64,000 nucleotides of DNA, from contig NC_066583.1 in NCBI RefSeq assembly GCF_024323335.1, positions 277,905,416-277,969,415 of the forward strand. Direction: 5' to 3'. Below, in pieces: positions 45,876-57,070 of the stretch. Within the stretch, counting starts at the first letter, position 1. Every line of letters starts with the position of its first letter. The translations under genes and the position numbers were made by a program. The DNA is from Lathyrus oleraceus. Lineage: Eukaryota; Streptophyta; Magnoliopsida; Fabales; Fabaceae. The notes below the pieces were generated by a model. That model was not told where the DNA came from. It saw nothing but the letters and a program-made list of their open reading frames with translations, and did not search any database.

Positions 45876-48100
45876 TTTCTGTCTCTTAGTAACTCCCGTT
45901 TTAAGTGAATGTAACAATGACGACAATGGTTTGCAAAACTAAGTGAACAAAATGAAAGCAAGAGGATCTCAATCTACAAGCATAGGCGTCTTGAAAAACA
46001 CATCATAACCTTTGAAAGCCCTGAAGATGTATCCCTGACCTGATACAATTGTTTATAAAGTTAGAGACAGAACTATGTGTGTGGATCTATTCCATTGAAC
46101 ATATAGTTAAACATGAAACCTGACACGGGTATTCGCATGGATGAGAATATAAAATCATTTTCTTAATCGATAATTCATAAATTTCCTTCAACATCAGAAG
46201 ATATCTAGACTGGCATAGGAAATTCAAGAGACGAATAATTAATCGGTGTTTATTTCATAGTTAGGGGGTTAACCCACTAACCACAAGCAAAATCACAATT
46301 AGCTACCTATAATCCATAAATGACTCGGACAATTATATTTTAGGTATCAAATACAACATTACAGAGTTATGAAGTTTGAAGGCCTAGTGCTATGGCAGAA
46401 AAAGAGAATAAACAGAATCATAGCAGAATGAAGAAGAAGACAGTGTGACCTGCATCCGCGCAGACAGTGAGAGGGTAACTTACTTCTTTCAGAGAAATAG
46501 ATAGAGAGTCGCAATGATACTAGGAGAAACCCTAGTACCCTTATCGCACTGGTTCAGAATTACAAGGAATGTATATATATGGGTCAGTTCTATTGTTCTC
46601 TTTAAATTTTGAGATCCAAAATATTGGGCCGGGTTACCATTCGAGTCAGTTGGTCCATTAATGTGATTCAATGCGACTCCTCACAAAAAAGGCTAACAAG
46701 CACAATCACAATTAGCTACCTATAATCCATAAATGACTCGAACAGTTATATCTAAAGTATCAAATACAACATTATAGAATTAGGAATTGAAGTCAAACTG
46801 TTACGCCAGGATAAGAGAATAAACAGAATCGTAGAAGAACTAAGAAGAATGTGCACAGGCTTTACATGGTTTAGTCAATGTGACCTACATCCACACAGAC
46901 AGTGAGAGGGTTTCTTACTTCTTTCAGAAAAATAGATACAGAGACCCGCAATGATGTGAGCAACCCTGGCACCCTTATCGCAATGGTTCGGAATTACAAG
47001 GAATGTATATAAACGGGTCGTTCGCATTGTTCTCCTTAATATTTTGAGATCCAAAATATTGGGCCGGGTTACCATTTGAGTCAGTTGGTCCATTAATGTG
47101 ATTCAATGCGACTCCACGCAAAAAGGCTATCAAACACAATCACAATTAGCTACCCAATACCCATAATCCATAATTGACACTGCTAATTATATCTAACATA
47201 TCCAACACAACAGTAAAGCATCTTGGAAATTTGAAAGCAAAGTGTTATGACAGAACAAGAGAATAAACAGAATCATAGCGAATGCACCCAATAAACAGAA
47301 TTATAGTCGAATCGAATGCACCCAAATTTTACGCTGTTCGGTCAATGTAACCTACACCACCCACAGGCAATAAGAGGCTTACTTCATTCAGGCAAACAAA
47401 TGCTGAGCACGGCAGGGATTCAATGAGCAGCTTTATTACCTATTAGAGTAGGAATTCGAAATCACAAGGAGTACACCATTTTCATTGTTATCATTAGTAT
47501 TTTGAAATCAAAAATATCCAATCAGGTTACAGTTTGGGTCGGCCGACTAACATGATCCAATGCATCTCAATGCAAAAAGGCTATCAAGTATCAACACTAT
47601 TTTATTTGTGTCTGTGTTTCTTGCTCTTCCTTATAAAACCAATAAAGGTAGTCCCATTAACATGATTCCTCGCTATCTCTTTCTCCTATAAACAGAGATA
47701 AATACTCATGCCTATGAAAACAACTTCTAACTAAAATCATACCATGCACAAAAGCAATAACAGAAATTACACAATTCCTCAATTTCTCATTCCAATTCAA
47801 GCCAATAGAAATCAGTAAGAGCACAAACCAATAAAAGGGTACCTAATTAATTATACAAAAAACCAAAAAAAGGAACCCAAATAAATTAGAAATATGGAAA
47901 AAGAATCAAGCAAAGGCATCCCCTCATTCAGATTTGAGGGTGTTAAAAGGGTAATCTCTGAAATTCAAATTGGCATTGCTATGAGTAAGAAAGAAGAGAA
48001 CTTTACTTGTGGCGGTGATTGAATATGAAGTATGAAGCAGCAGTAACAGTGATATTAGCGTAAAGGAATATTGTAACTTAGGAAGAAGGGTTTTCTTTCT
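45876..48100 (-). other. HESO1 5' UTR with a 2.1 kb intron
   Basis: Upstream of the ATG, an acceptor (TTTTGTTCACTTAG, ending at 45939) and a donor (CACAA|GTAAAG at 48007/48006) define a likely 5'-UTR intron of about 2.07 kb. The UTR pieces would be 45938-45876 and from 48007 to roughly 48100. The transcription start is not determined. A long leader intron is common in plant regulatory genes and may enhance expression; that is inference. Confidence 0.5.
46290..47600. repeat. Triplicated ~420-bp unit in the HESO1 leader intron
   Basis: The phrase CAATTAGCTACC starts three related blocks with anchors at about 46301, 46714 and 47148 (spacings 413 and 434). Each contains AGAGAATAAACAGAATC, a GACAGTGAGAGGG-like phrase (AGGCAATAAGAGG in copy 3), TACAAGGAATGTATATA (lost in copy 3) and ATTGGGCCGGGTTACCATT-like sequence. 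Copies 1 and 2 are closest; copy 3 is the most diverged. Confidence 0.85.
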
Positions 48101-48431
48101 ACTTTCTATTTAGGAAACACTTTAAAGGTTGATTGATACGATAGTTTACCTTTCCATTGGTTGGAATTGAAGGCGGAAAGGGGTATTGAGTTTTCTTGCT
48201 GTTCTTGTTCCTTTGAAATTGCTGACACTATGCAGTGTGATTGTCAAGAATATTCAACGAGAGATTCTAAGGCAGAAGAAGAGATGGTTTTTAGTACTAG
48301 TAACTCGTACCATTCTTTTTGGGCCAATCACTCAATCTATTTTTTCATTCTACATTCTTTGGGAATTTTTGTGATCTTATTATGGTAAAAATTTTGACTT
48401 TAAAATATCATTTTATATATATATATATATA
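48100..48431. other. Region upstream of HESO1 with a TA microsatellite
   Basis: Presumed promoter area. A (TA)n run lies at 48414-48431. A small plus-strand open frame (48161-48388) has no recognisable domain and was not accepted as a gene. I could not identify a TATA box with confidence. Confidence 0.4.
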
Positions 48432-48702
48432 GGATTTAATTGAAATACACTGACAGTGACAATGTAAAAGAATAAAAGAATTTTACACCTTCAGTTAATC
48501 CTAGATGTTGGATATTGAAAGAAGTTTGACTTTTATTTTAAAAACCTATAAAATAATGCAAACGGCTGTTAATCCTAGACGTTGGATATTGAAATAAGTT
48601 TGACTTTTATTTTAAAAACCTATAAAGTAATGCAAACGGGTGATGGTTATGAATAGATCGTGTAAATCTTTTTACACTGTCTGTACATAGTAATTAATCT
48701 CA
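48432..48702. mobile_element. Candidate MITE with internal 74-bp duplication
   Basis: The ends GGATTTAATTGAAATACACTG and (reversed) GAGATTAATTACTATGTACAG are imperfect inverted repeats both leading into GACAGTG. Inside, a 74-bp block starting TTAATCCTAGA is duplicated (48495 and 48569). It sits in TA-rich flanks, so the target duplication cannot be read. Confidence 0.45.
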
Positions 48703-48901
48703 TATATATAATAGAATAAAATAGATTGAAAGTTGTACAATAATTGATTAATAAATACATAAATAATTGTATGTATCAATGTTGCTACCTAAATAAGGAA
48801 ATAACAATAATAGATAATAAATCTATTTACATCACTGTTTTGTAAGAGTTTGACAAATCAGAATCAAATGATTATGATTTGATATGTTCTAATCTTCAAC
48901 A

Positions 48902-50037
48902 CTCCCCATTAATTTGGGTGGTAGATGTTAATCATGCTCAGGTTGAATTTCATATTTTTCATAAGTATTATCGGAAGAGCATTGGTTAAGATATTGGTTG
49001 TTGCTTGCATGATGGGACATGATCAATACTTATAATCTCATGATCAATTTTTTCTTTAATGAAGTGTCAGTCAATTTCCACATGTTTAGTTTTATTATGT
49101 TGGATTGGATTCTTTGTAATGCTTATAACAACTTTGTTATCACATAGTAACCTCGCAGTATGGTTCACATGAATTTTGATTTCATCTAGCATCCTCTTAC
49201 GCCACGTTCATTCACAAATACCTATGGTCATAGTTCTAAATTCAGCTTATGCACTACTCCTTGTCACTACAGGTTATTTCTTGCTTTTCAAAGTTACTAG
49301 GTTCCCTCACACAAATGAACAATAACTTGTAGTCGATTTTCAATGCCATTGTTTGAATTTCTCTTGAAGTGGAGGCCTCGGCCTTATGTGCCCTTGAGGT
49401 ATTGGAGGATTCTATTCACTAGTTTCATGTTACACTCAGTTGGATTTGACATGTAGCGACTAGATAACCTTACAATGAACCCAATATCGGACCTAGTGTG
49501 AGTTAGGTAGATTTGTTTCCCAACTAGACTTTGATAACTAGCTCTGTCAGTTGGTGGACTTTCATCTTCTCTTCCTTTTATTGGTAATTAGCTACCTTGC
49601 ACCCAAGCACTCTAGTTTCTTAAAGTAAGTCAAAGATGTATTTCTCTATGAAACATAGACACCATTCTTTGTTCGAGCAACTTCCATCCCAAAAAAATAC
49701 TTAAGTTGTCCCAATTCCTTGACTTCAAATTCCTTTGCAAAGAGTCTTTTTGAATGATCAATTTGATCATAATCATTTCCTGTAATAACGATATCATCAA
49801 CATAAACAATGAACAAAGTTATATTTTCTTCAATGCAGTGTTTAACAAACATAATGTAATTTGATTAGCATTGGCTAAACCCGTCTTTCTTGACAACTCG
49901 AGTTAATCTATCAAACCACGTCCTTGGAGACTACTTGAGGCAATAAAGGGATTTTTGGAGCCTACACACCATATTTGAGATGTTGGATGATTCAAGTCCT
50001 GGAAGAATCTGCATATCAACTTCCTCTTCTACGTCGT
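48902..50037 (-). pseudogene. Copia F: C-terminal RT and RNase H (right part displaced to 63587)
   Basis: The minus strand shows TLFIVYVDDIVITGNDY with the catalytic YVDD (about 49800), LGQLKYFFGMEVART, then decayed RNase H sequence down to about 48960. The copia RT begins on the far side of element E at 63587-64000, and the two parts meet at the duplicated GTCGT. A TGGGGAGT polypurine-like tract followed by TGTTGAAG (48901, minus strand) marks the probable start of copia F's 3' LTR; I could not place its end. Frames are broken in several places. Confidence 0.8.
50033..50037. other. Target site duplication of element E, left copy (GTCGT)
   Basis: GTCGT immediately precedes the TGTTTAC start of the left LTR and is repeated at 63582-63586 after the right LTR. 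Confidence 0.95.
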
Positions 50038-51007
50038 TGTTTACTGTGGAAATTGGTAAACAACCGTTGGTCCTCCATGGTCTTAAAACGAAGGGTTACT
50101 TGCAGGATCGACCAGTTAATCCTAGGACATGTGCTAGTGCAAGTGGGACTTGTTTGGACTTTCGACGGAATGACTCTGTGGGGAACGACTCCCAACAAAG
50201 TGTCGAACAAGTGTAGGGGTTTTCCACACGAACGGTTTTAGACAATGTTATCGCCTGCAGGTGACTCGTGACCGACAGCACTATAACATTCAAAAGATGT
50301 ATACTACGAACACGCTTTTGGTAAACTCTATAATCGTGATAGAGTCAGTGTCGATAGCGTAAACGACAACATAAAATGATAAATCAAAAGCAAAAGAAAT
50401 TAAGATAAAATGTTCAATGGGAACAATTGAAAAGTAGGGAAGTTGCATTGAAATAAATGTGGTGATTCACGTACATAACACTCTCAGAGAAACTCTTGCT
50501 TCCTCGCGCTGGGAATGGGAAGTTTTCTTACAAGTGGTTTTGTAGTACAGAGTGAACACCTCCTAGCCCCTTGTGGGATACTCCTATTTATACTAAACTA
50601 GAGGAACTACTCCTAAAATAACTTCCTAGAAGCTAGCGGATGTTGTGACCCACGATATGCATAACCGCTGCATCCATGTCTTGCTAACTGCTCCACGTTG
50701 TGACGCTCTTTTTTCCTTTTGGAACTGCTATTTTATTTAAATTTCAAATTTCTCCCGGCCAGATGTTAGGGCGAAGCTGTCTCCTGCACCTTTGCTTAGA
50801 ATTCCTCAAGTCCCAAACCTAGCGTTGGTCGACAAAATGACCTGCCGACGGAGATGTCGTTTCCTGTCGACCTCCTCTTTTAGTATGCTTTTCTTTCTTG
50901 ATTGCGTTCGACATCTTTTATCTTTGGGTAGGGTATGATCCCCCCAATCATAGGACTCTTTTATTACTTGTGCTTTCAACCTGCCTTAGGGATATTTCGT
51001 GGTAACA
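50038..51007 (-). mobile_element. Element E 3' LTR
   Basis: Near-identical to 62605-63581. The end GGTAACA at 51001-51007 is shared, and sequence beyond it differs between the copies. It carries the same TATAAATAG on the minus strand (50592-50584). Confidence 0.95.
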
Positions 51008-51021
51008 AAATGTCCCCCAGA
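51008..51021 (-). promoter_or_regulatory. Polypurine tract of element E
   Basis: The minus strand reads CTCTGGGGGACATT directly before the 3' LTR, a G-rich purine run in the expected place. Confidence 0.75.
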
Positions 51022-51128
51022 GATGCCATTTTCGACTGTCGATGATGATAATGAGACGATGGCATCTCTGAAACTATCGGCTTGCCCTTTACTGTTCCCG
51101 CTTCTACTTAGTGGGGTCTCTGTGTATC

Positions 51129-51295
51129 CCACGTGGGTGACGTCAGACAATCATGGCGAGTGTTTCTACTTCTCCTCGAGACGCACAAAATCACATCTAC
51201 GTCACTTCACGTCTCCAAACTGAACGTGTTTTGTCTTTTCGTTTACCTTCTCTCCTCCACGTGTCTGTAGGCGTGGGAACGTGCGTGTACGTGTC
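51129..51295 (+). promoter_or_regulatory. ACGT-core motif cluster upstream of the antisense PMD gene
   Basis: CCACGTGG, a palindromic G-box (51129-51136), and TGACGTCA, a palindromic C-box/CRE-like site (51138-51145), stand one base apart. ACGTGTC, the core of the ABA-response element, occurs at 51259-51265 (within CACGTG) and at 51289-51295. These are binding sites of plant bZIP factors (bHLH for the G-box). They precede a TATA box by 50-210 bases, as in a normal plant promoter. Confidence 0.7.
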
Positions 51296-51344
51296 GGCCA
51301 TGGAAGTGTAACCGCTCCCTCTTCTTTGCTCAGGGTTTAAGGGC

Positions 51345-51350
51345 TATAAA
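51345..51350 (+). promoter_or_regulatory. TATA box of the antisense PMD gene
   Basis: GGGCTATAAAACCC lies 130 bases upstream of the ATG at 51480 and on the same strand, followed by a pyrimidine-rich leader. It is outside the LTR, so the gene has a promoter of its own. Confidence 0.7.
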
Positions 51351-51479
51351 ACCCTCATTCTTCTTCCTTCTTCTCTTTTTTGGCACTCTTGGTTCAATAT
51401 TCACTTGTCTTCATTTGTCTTCTGCTTTTTCTGTGAAAACATCTCCTACTTCATAACGAAGAACCCTCTTGTTATCTCC

Positions 51480-54400
51480 ATGGCCACCTCCAACAAAACT
51501 TCAGCTGCTAAACTCTCGCGCCCTATCAACATTGATGGCAGGGAATACGTCCCTGGGCCTCCATTGGTAGAAGAAAAGGAGAAAATCTGGCGTTCTCAGG
51601 TATTGATTCCTTTCTCTCTGGCTAATGAATCCTTAGCGTTTCTAGGTCCTCTCCCAGAAAACCGACAGCCAGAGATCACTAAAAATGACTCTTCCCTCTT
51701 TCCCGCCAGTCACATTTCTGAACCTGTGATATCTGCTTAACAACCCTTCTCCCTTCGATACGTCGATAGGAACTTCAGAACCACTCCCCCTAGGAATTGT
51801 CCTAAGTTTTATGCTTGGATGGATCGGTTGGAAATGGAAAAAATCGACCACTGGAAAAGAACAGGCATTTATACCCTCTTGCAGATTACCCGATGTGGCC
51901 CTCCCCAATCTTGTGGCATGTTATTAGCCGCCCTTCAATTCTGGGAGAGTTTGACCAACTCCTTCCATACTAGATGTGGCATGATCACGCCAACACTTTT
52001 AGACATTGCTGCCATCACTAGCTTGAGACCGTCTGGCGAAGTCTTCGACTGCGAAGCTGTAGCGCCAGTTTCTTTGAAATTCGACGTTGGTGACTCTCGC
52101 AAACCAACATACAACAACTTCATTGACCATCATGCCACTTCCGCAGGTCCTATGACCGACGAGGAACACGTGGCTTTTTTGACCCTTTGGTTGTCCCGTT
52201 TCGTCTTCTGCTCACGGTCGATGCAGGTAGCTAAGCATTTTGCCCTCCTGGCGACTCAATTGCACCAAGGACGTGATGTCGCCTTAGGCCAACTGATATT
52301 AGCCTCTCTCTATGAGTCTCTATCCGAGGTTGTCTGCCAGATTCGACTCTTCGACCCTGAGAACTCTAGAAAGAAGAACGTATTGGTTCATGGTCCTTTC
52401 TGGTTCCTACAATTGTGGCTCAATGCCACTTTCTCCAAAGAGGTAGCCTCATATGGGATGAGGAGGGTTGCGTGTCCCCCAGAGGAACGCCATGTTATCT
52501 GGAAAAGGTTGATTCCCTTGACACCCATCGACAAGAACTTTCCAGACCTTCGAGTGTTTCGACTTATCTTCGAAATTATGTTGACTCGTGTCGACTTCCT
52601 ACCCTATATGGCTCCTTTTTGCCGTCGAACTGAGGGTCCTGAGTGGTTTACCAGACCTTTACCTCCGACTGACGGAGAACTAAGGACTGAATCATTCCTC
52701 ATTTGGAGGCGATTTTTGGTCCCTCGCTTCTTGTCGGCGGAGACTGCCAGCAGCAATCCAGGTCTAGTAGCTTACCAGCCTAACCTTGTGGCCAGGCAAT
52801 TTGGTCTTTGCCAATTTATCCCCAAACCTCTATTTTCTTATCAAGAGTTGCTTGCCAACATCCTTTGCGGCCAACCTTGGAGCGAAGTTGAAGAGGAACT
52901 AGAAAACATTTGGAAAAACCGACCCCGCCTTCCTTCTTTTTCTTTTCGACCAGCCCACTACTGTACCAAAGAATTTTATGATTGGTGGCAGTCCTATTTT
53001 TCCCTTTATGTTGGCGATCCTGATGCCAAACTTACTGAATTGATTGAGGCTTTTGTTTGTTTGCAGGCGAAGTCGACTAAATGTAAGGCTCTTCACGTTA
53101 AATAAATTCGTGCTTTCCAGAACTACTTCCAAGTTGTGTATCGACCAGATAATCTTCGTGGGACCATCCGAGAGGCTGCTGTCGAACTGAAAGCGAAAAT
53201 AATCGATCAACTTCCAAAACTCAAAATCCCTGATCACGTGAAAGACAAATATTTTTATGCTCTTCATTTTGGAAAAATAAAGTTCCCTCCTCTGCCATCT
53301 AGTCCTTTGGCTTTGGCCTTTGGTCATTTGGTTCCGGTGTGGTTCTATTGTCCTATTTCATACGTACAAAACGCCTCTAAGAGAAAAAAGGCCAACAGAG
53401 TGGTCCCCACGAAGTATTATCTGCCTGACTACTCAAGGCCGCTCCATATCGATCCTCGATATGTTAGCGTGTTCGAAACCACACAACTTGGTAACGCTTT
53501 CTTGGAAATTTGAACACTCCTTTCCACCTGGACTTCCTCGCTCACTTGCGTTTCTTTCCTTTATTTTCAGCGCTCCCTCTGAAACCTGCAGACTCTGCAT
53601 CTGCTGACCAACCCACTCCTTCGACACAGAAGGCTCAGGTTTGACTCTGGATGAAGTACTATTTCTTCTGATCTTGACTTTATCCTTAACCGTCTTTCTC
53701 TTCTTGCAGGTTGCTCCTGCGCAATCTTCTGACGATGATAGGTGCCCCATTTCCCAAGTCTTGAGAAAGACCAGTTCTTCTGTATACTCCTCTAACGCAT
53801 TTCCATTTGCCTTTGCCTTCTGGAGGGGGAAAATCACGTGATTGCTAATATTTTGTTTGTGCAGGGTTAACCCCGTTCGACAGAACCTATTGTCTCTCCC
53901 TCCTCCAAAAAATCCAAAAAACACAAGCGTTCTGCTTCCGCGGGCTCTGAGGTATTTCTCATCGGCACGTCTGCTCTTTTGGCTAGACTATTTGCTTATA
54001 ACCTCTCTTCGTGTCTTCAGCACACCTCGCAACACAAATCCAAAAGTCATCATGGCCATAAGAGGAAGAAACATGATTCTCCTTCCAAGAGTGGCGACCA
54101 TAAAAGGAAGAGGCATCATGCAACGCCTCCCTCAGAGGTTCCTGTCCAAAATGCCGACACTCCTCTAGTCGACGCTTCAGCCCTCGGTGCGGCCCCTGCT
54201 CCAGTCGTGGAAGCTTCGCCATCGGTTAGTCCTTCCCCTGCTACTGCCTTGGGGGACACACATCAGGATGCAGTTTCCCATGCATCGACACAGGTATTAT
54301 CCGTATTCCTATTTATTCGTTTGGATTCTTTGTTGCGCTTTTCTTACTCAGTTCTTCCTTCTATAGGCTGATGCTTCTACTGAACCGACTCAGCCTGTTG

Positions 54401-55475
54401 CTGATTATACTCCTGCGTTGCCGGTTTCTTCCCCAGATCGTTCCTTACAATCCGTTGACGTCGCTGGTGAGTCCATCGAATTCCTCTCCAAATTAGTGAT
54501 AGTGATTCTGACTTAGTCGCTAGTCCTGTGACATATCTGGATTCCAGTTCGACTAGTTCTGACTCGAGTCTCTCCTCAGCTTCCTTACAGGACTTACGGA
54601 AGCTAGTCGGTGTCGACACCAACAAACAACAATCCTCCCAAGCTACCCCGTTGTCGACCACTTCTCCTCAGGTTACTTCTCCGCCAACAACTTCTCCTTC
54701 GACCTTCCCGGGGTTGGCGATTAAGCCTTCTGCTTTGGAAGCAATTGCCAGGCTACGTAATCTGGTGAAATCTCGTGAGGTCTCCTCAGATTCTGACCAA
54801 CTCTATTCTGGTAAAGTGGGTCCTGAGGCGACAAAGACTAAAGTTCTTATGGACAAGATCCGCGTTCACGCCTTAAATGTTGACCTTCCCTTCGTGCTCA
54901 TGCATGAACCTGCTGTCGGTCCAGAAATCTTGAGCGCACTTGCCCAGCTAAAGGATCTCCAAATCTCTGATTATGCCAGACGTGCAATGGTGTCTCTAGA
55001 AGAAATCTTAGTGCCTATGTTGCGCCATATTGACAGTGTTTGGGACACTGAGCGCCAAATTGCTGATACTGATGCCTCTGTGAAGGAAAAATGGGAATTG
55101 GTGACGCGTGCCGACGCAGAGGTTACCAGTATGTTAAAGGCTATGGAGGAACGACAGAAGGAATTGACTTTGAAGCAAACCAGAGCCGCTGAGCTGCGTC
55201 AACAAATCGACGCCCTTCGGCGTCAAATTGCCGCCTTGGATAATGAGTTGGACTCAATTGTTAAGGAGGAGTCCCGTTTTGTCGACGAAGTGCTACAGCC
55301 TGCTCAAGCTACTGTGGAACAGACTTCCAGTGATGCCTTGTTGGTCGCTGAGGAACTTATGGCCGTCGAAGGGAAACTTGAGAAGCTTAAAGCCTATGCC
55401 GACACCCTGGAGCCTGCGTCTGTGCACTACAATTTTGAACTCAAATCCTTCCAATCCAAGTTTGGCCAGCTTTGA
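51480..55475 (+). pseudogene. Antisense PMD and coiled-coil gene inside element E, multi-exon
   Basis: Exon 1 runs from ATG 51480 (MATSNKTSAAKLSRPINIDG) to a donor at 53490/53491 in one frame, interrupted by two TAA codons (51738-51740 and 53103-53105) and no frameshift. It encodes a PMD (aminotransferase-like) domain: CPKFYAWMDRLEMEK, TLLQITRCGPPQ, MITPTLLDIAAITSLRPSG, DEEHVAFLTLWLSRFVFCS, WLNATFSK, FYDWWQSYF. Small exons with GT-AG introns of 68-80 bases follow (53491-53570, 53639-53709, 53952-54020, 54294-54366; one more likely ends at 53864). They encode a Ser/Pro-rich linker with basic runs (KSKKHKR, HKRKKHD, KRKRHH) that look like nuclear localisation signals. The last part (54528-55475) is a Ser-rich stretch and about 190 residues of coiled coil (ELTLKQTRAAELRQQIDAL). 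The function is unknown; silencing or its evasion is a guess from MAIN/MAIL1 proteins. Confidence 0.8.
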
Positions 55476-55639
55476 CTGCTTTTTTTATCAATTGTACATG
55501 TTAATTTTTTGTAATATTTTCACAATGGCTTCTAGCCACATTAATGTTATTTGTCTTTAACACTGTATATTTATCTACTGTGCCTTTGTCGTCGGTATCT
55601 AACATAATTATCTCCAACGTTATTTTTCGACATCTTATT

Positions 55640-57070
55640 TCAGTCTGCCAAAATTTTGACCTCTTGAAGGAGAGGTCTATATTTTTTCAAGTATTTTCCA
55701 TTCACTCTTAAAATTCGCCTGTCTGGTGTCAACTCTTCGACCTCGTAGGCGTTATTAGAGAAAGCCTGCACAACTTTAAACGGGCCTTCCCAATTTGGGG
55801 ACCACTTACCCAACCTTTTATAGTTTCTGTCCATAGGCAAGATCACCCTCCAAACCAAATCGTCGACAGCAAACACCTTCCCTTTTACCCTTTTGTTGTA
55901 GGCTCGGGCGATTTTCTCTTTTTGCCTTTATAGTGAGTCTAATGCTAGCATTCTTTCTTCGTCTACGTCGATTAATTCGTCCGTCATCATGCTCCAATAA
56001 TCTTCAGAATGTATTTCACACTGCCTTTGGATCCTGACCGTCTGGACCTGAATTTCTACTGGCAATACCGCGTCATGCCCATAAGTCAATCGAAATGGGG
56101 TTGTTCCAGTTGCTTCCTTTGGTGACGTTCGACATGCCCATAAGGCTTGGTCTAACGTCTTGTGCCAATTCCTTGGCTTCTGTCCTATGTGTTTCTTTAT
56201 TAAACTAATGATTACCTTATTAGCAGCTTCAACTTGGCCATTTGCCTGTGCGTAGTAGGGAGTAGATGTCAGTAACTTAATCCCCATTTCTTTTGCAAAA
56301 TCTTGCACCTTTCGACCAATGAATACTGACCCCTGGTCGATTGTAATAGTTTCTGGGATGCCAAATCTGCAAATGATGTAACTCTAGACAAAATCTATCA
56401 CATTTTGTAATGTTATGGCTTCGACCCATTTTGTGAAATAGTCGATGCCGACTAACACATACCTTTGTTGTTTCGACGAGGCTGGCTTTATTTCTCCTAT
56501 AACGTCCAAAGCCCATCCTCGAAATGGCCAAGGTTTCACAATGGTGTGTATCTCACTTGCAGACACATGTTGTATGCCCCCATGCAATTGGTATTCTTGA
56601 CAACTTTTGGCAAATTCAATGCAATCTTTCAACATTGAAGGCCAATAAACTCCTGAACGCATCAAAAGCCATTTCATCTTCAAACCTGCTTGATGCGCCC
56701 CACATGCCCCGCTGTGTGTGCTCGACACAGCCACGTACGCTTCACTTTCTCCCAGGCATTTTAACAACACTCCTTCGACTGTCTTCTTGAATAATTCATC
56801 ATTTACCAAGACATAGCTAATGGCCCTATATTTTATCTTTCGATCTGTCGACCCCACGGGATTACGCAAGTAGTCGACTAGCGGTCTGCGCCAATCGCTC
56901 CTTCCTTCGTCGTCGACAGTTAGAATTTCAAAATGATTTTTATCTACTGCCCCCAGCTTCATGATCGCCAGATCTGATGGTGATAGTGCTGTCGCCTGTA
57001 TTTTCTTTCTCACATGGATCTCTTCGTCCTGGTTTCTCGACATTTTATACCCTGAAGCTTCCTGTGCCAA
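55640..57070 (-). pseudogene. Element E integrase
   Basis: Minus strand: RPLVDYLRNPVGSTDRKIKY, LLKCLGESEAYVA, zinc-binding VSSTHSGACGAHQAG followed by SCQEYQLHG (the second Cys of the usual CQEC pair reads Tyr), WPFRGWALDVIGEIKPASS (first Asp), DYFTKWVEAI, a second-Asp region ETITIDQGSVF around 56330, GQVEAANKVI (Glu, about 56230), WACRTSPKEATGTTPF, YGHDAVLPVEI, and C-terminal KWSPNWEGPFKVVQAF. The frame is continuous with RT and RNase H, broken by stops near 56380 and 55925. The Tyr in the zinc module and the stops make it inactive as read. Confidence 0.85.

Noticed and set aside
48161..48388. Small plus-strand frame upstream of HESO1
   Set aside because: No domain, no similarity recognised, and biased composition; length is within chance.
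51405..51479. Upstream extension of the PMD protein to 51405
   Set aside because: The first codon there is TTG, not ATG; the first ATG in frame is at 51480, a sensible distance from the TATA box.
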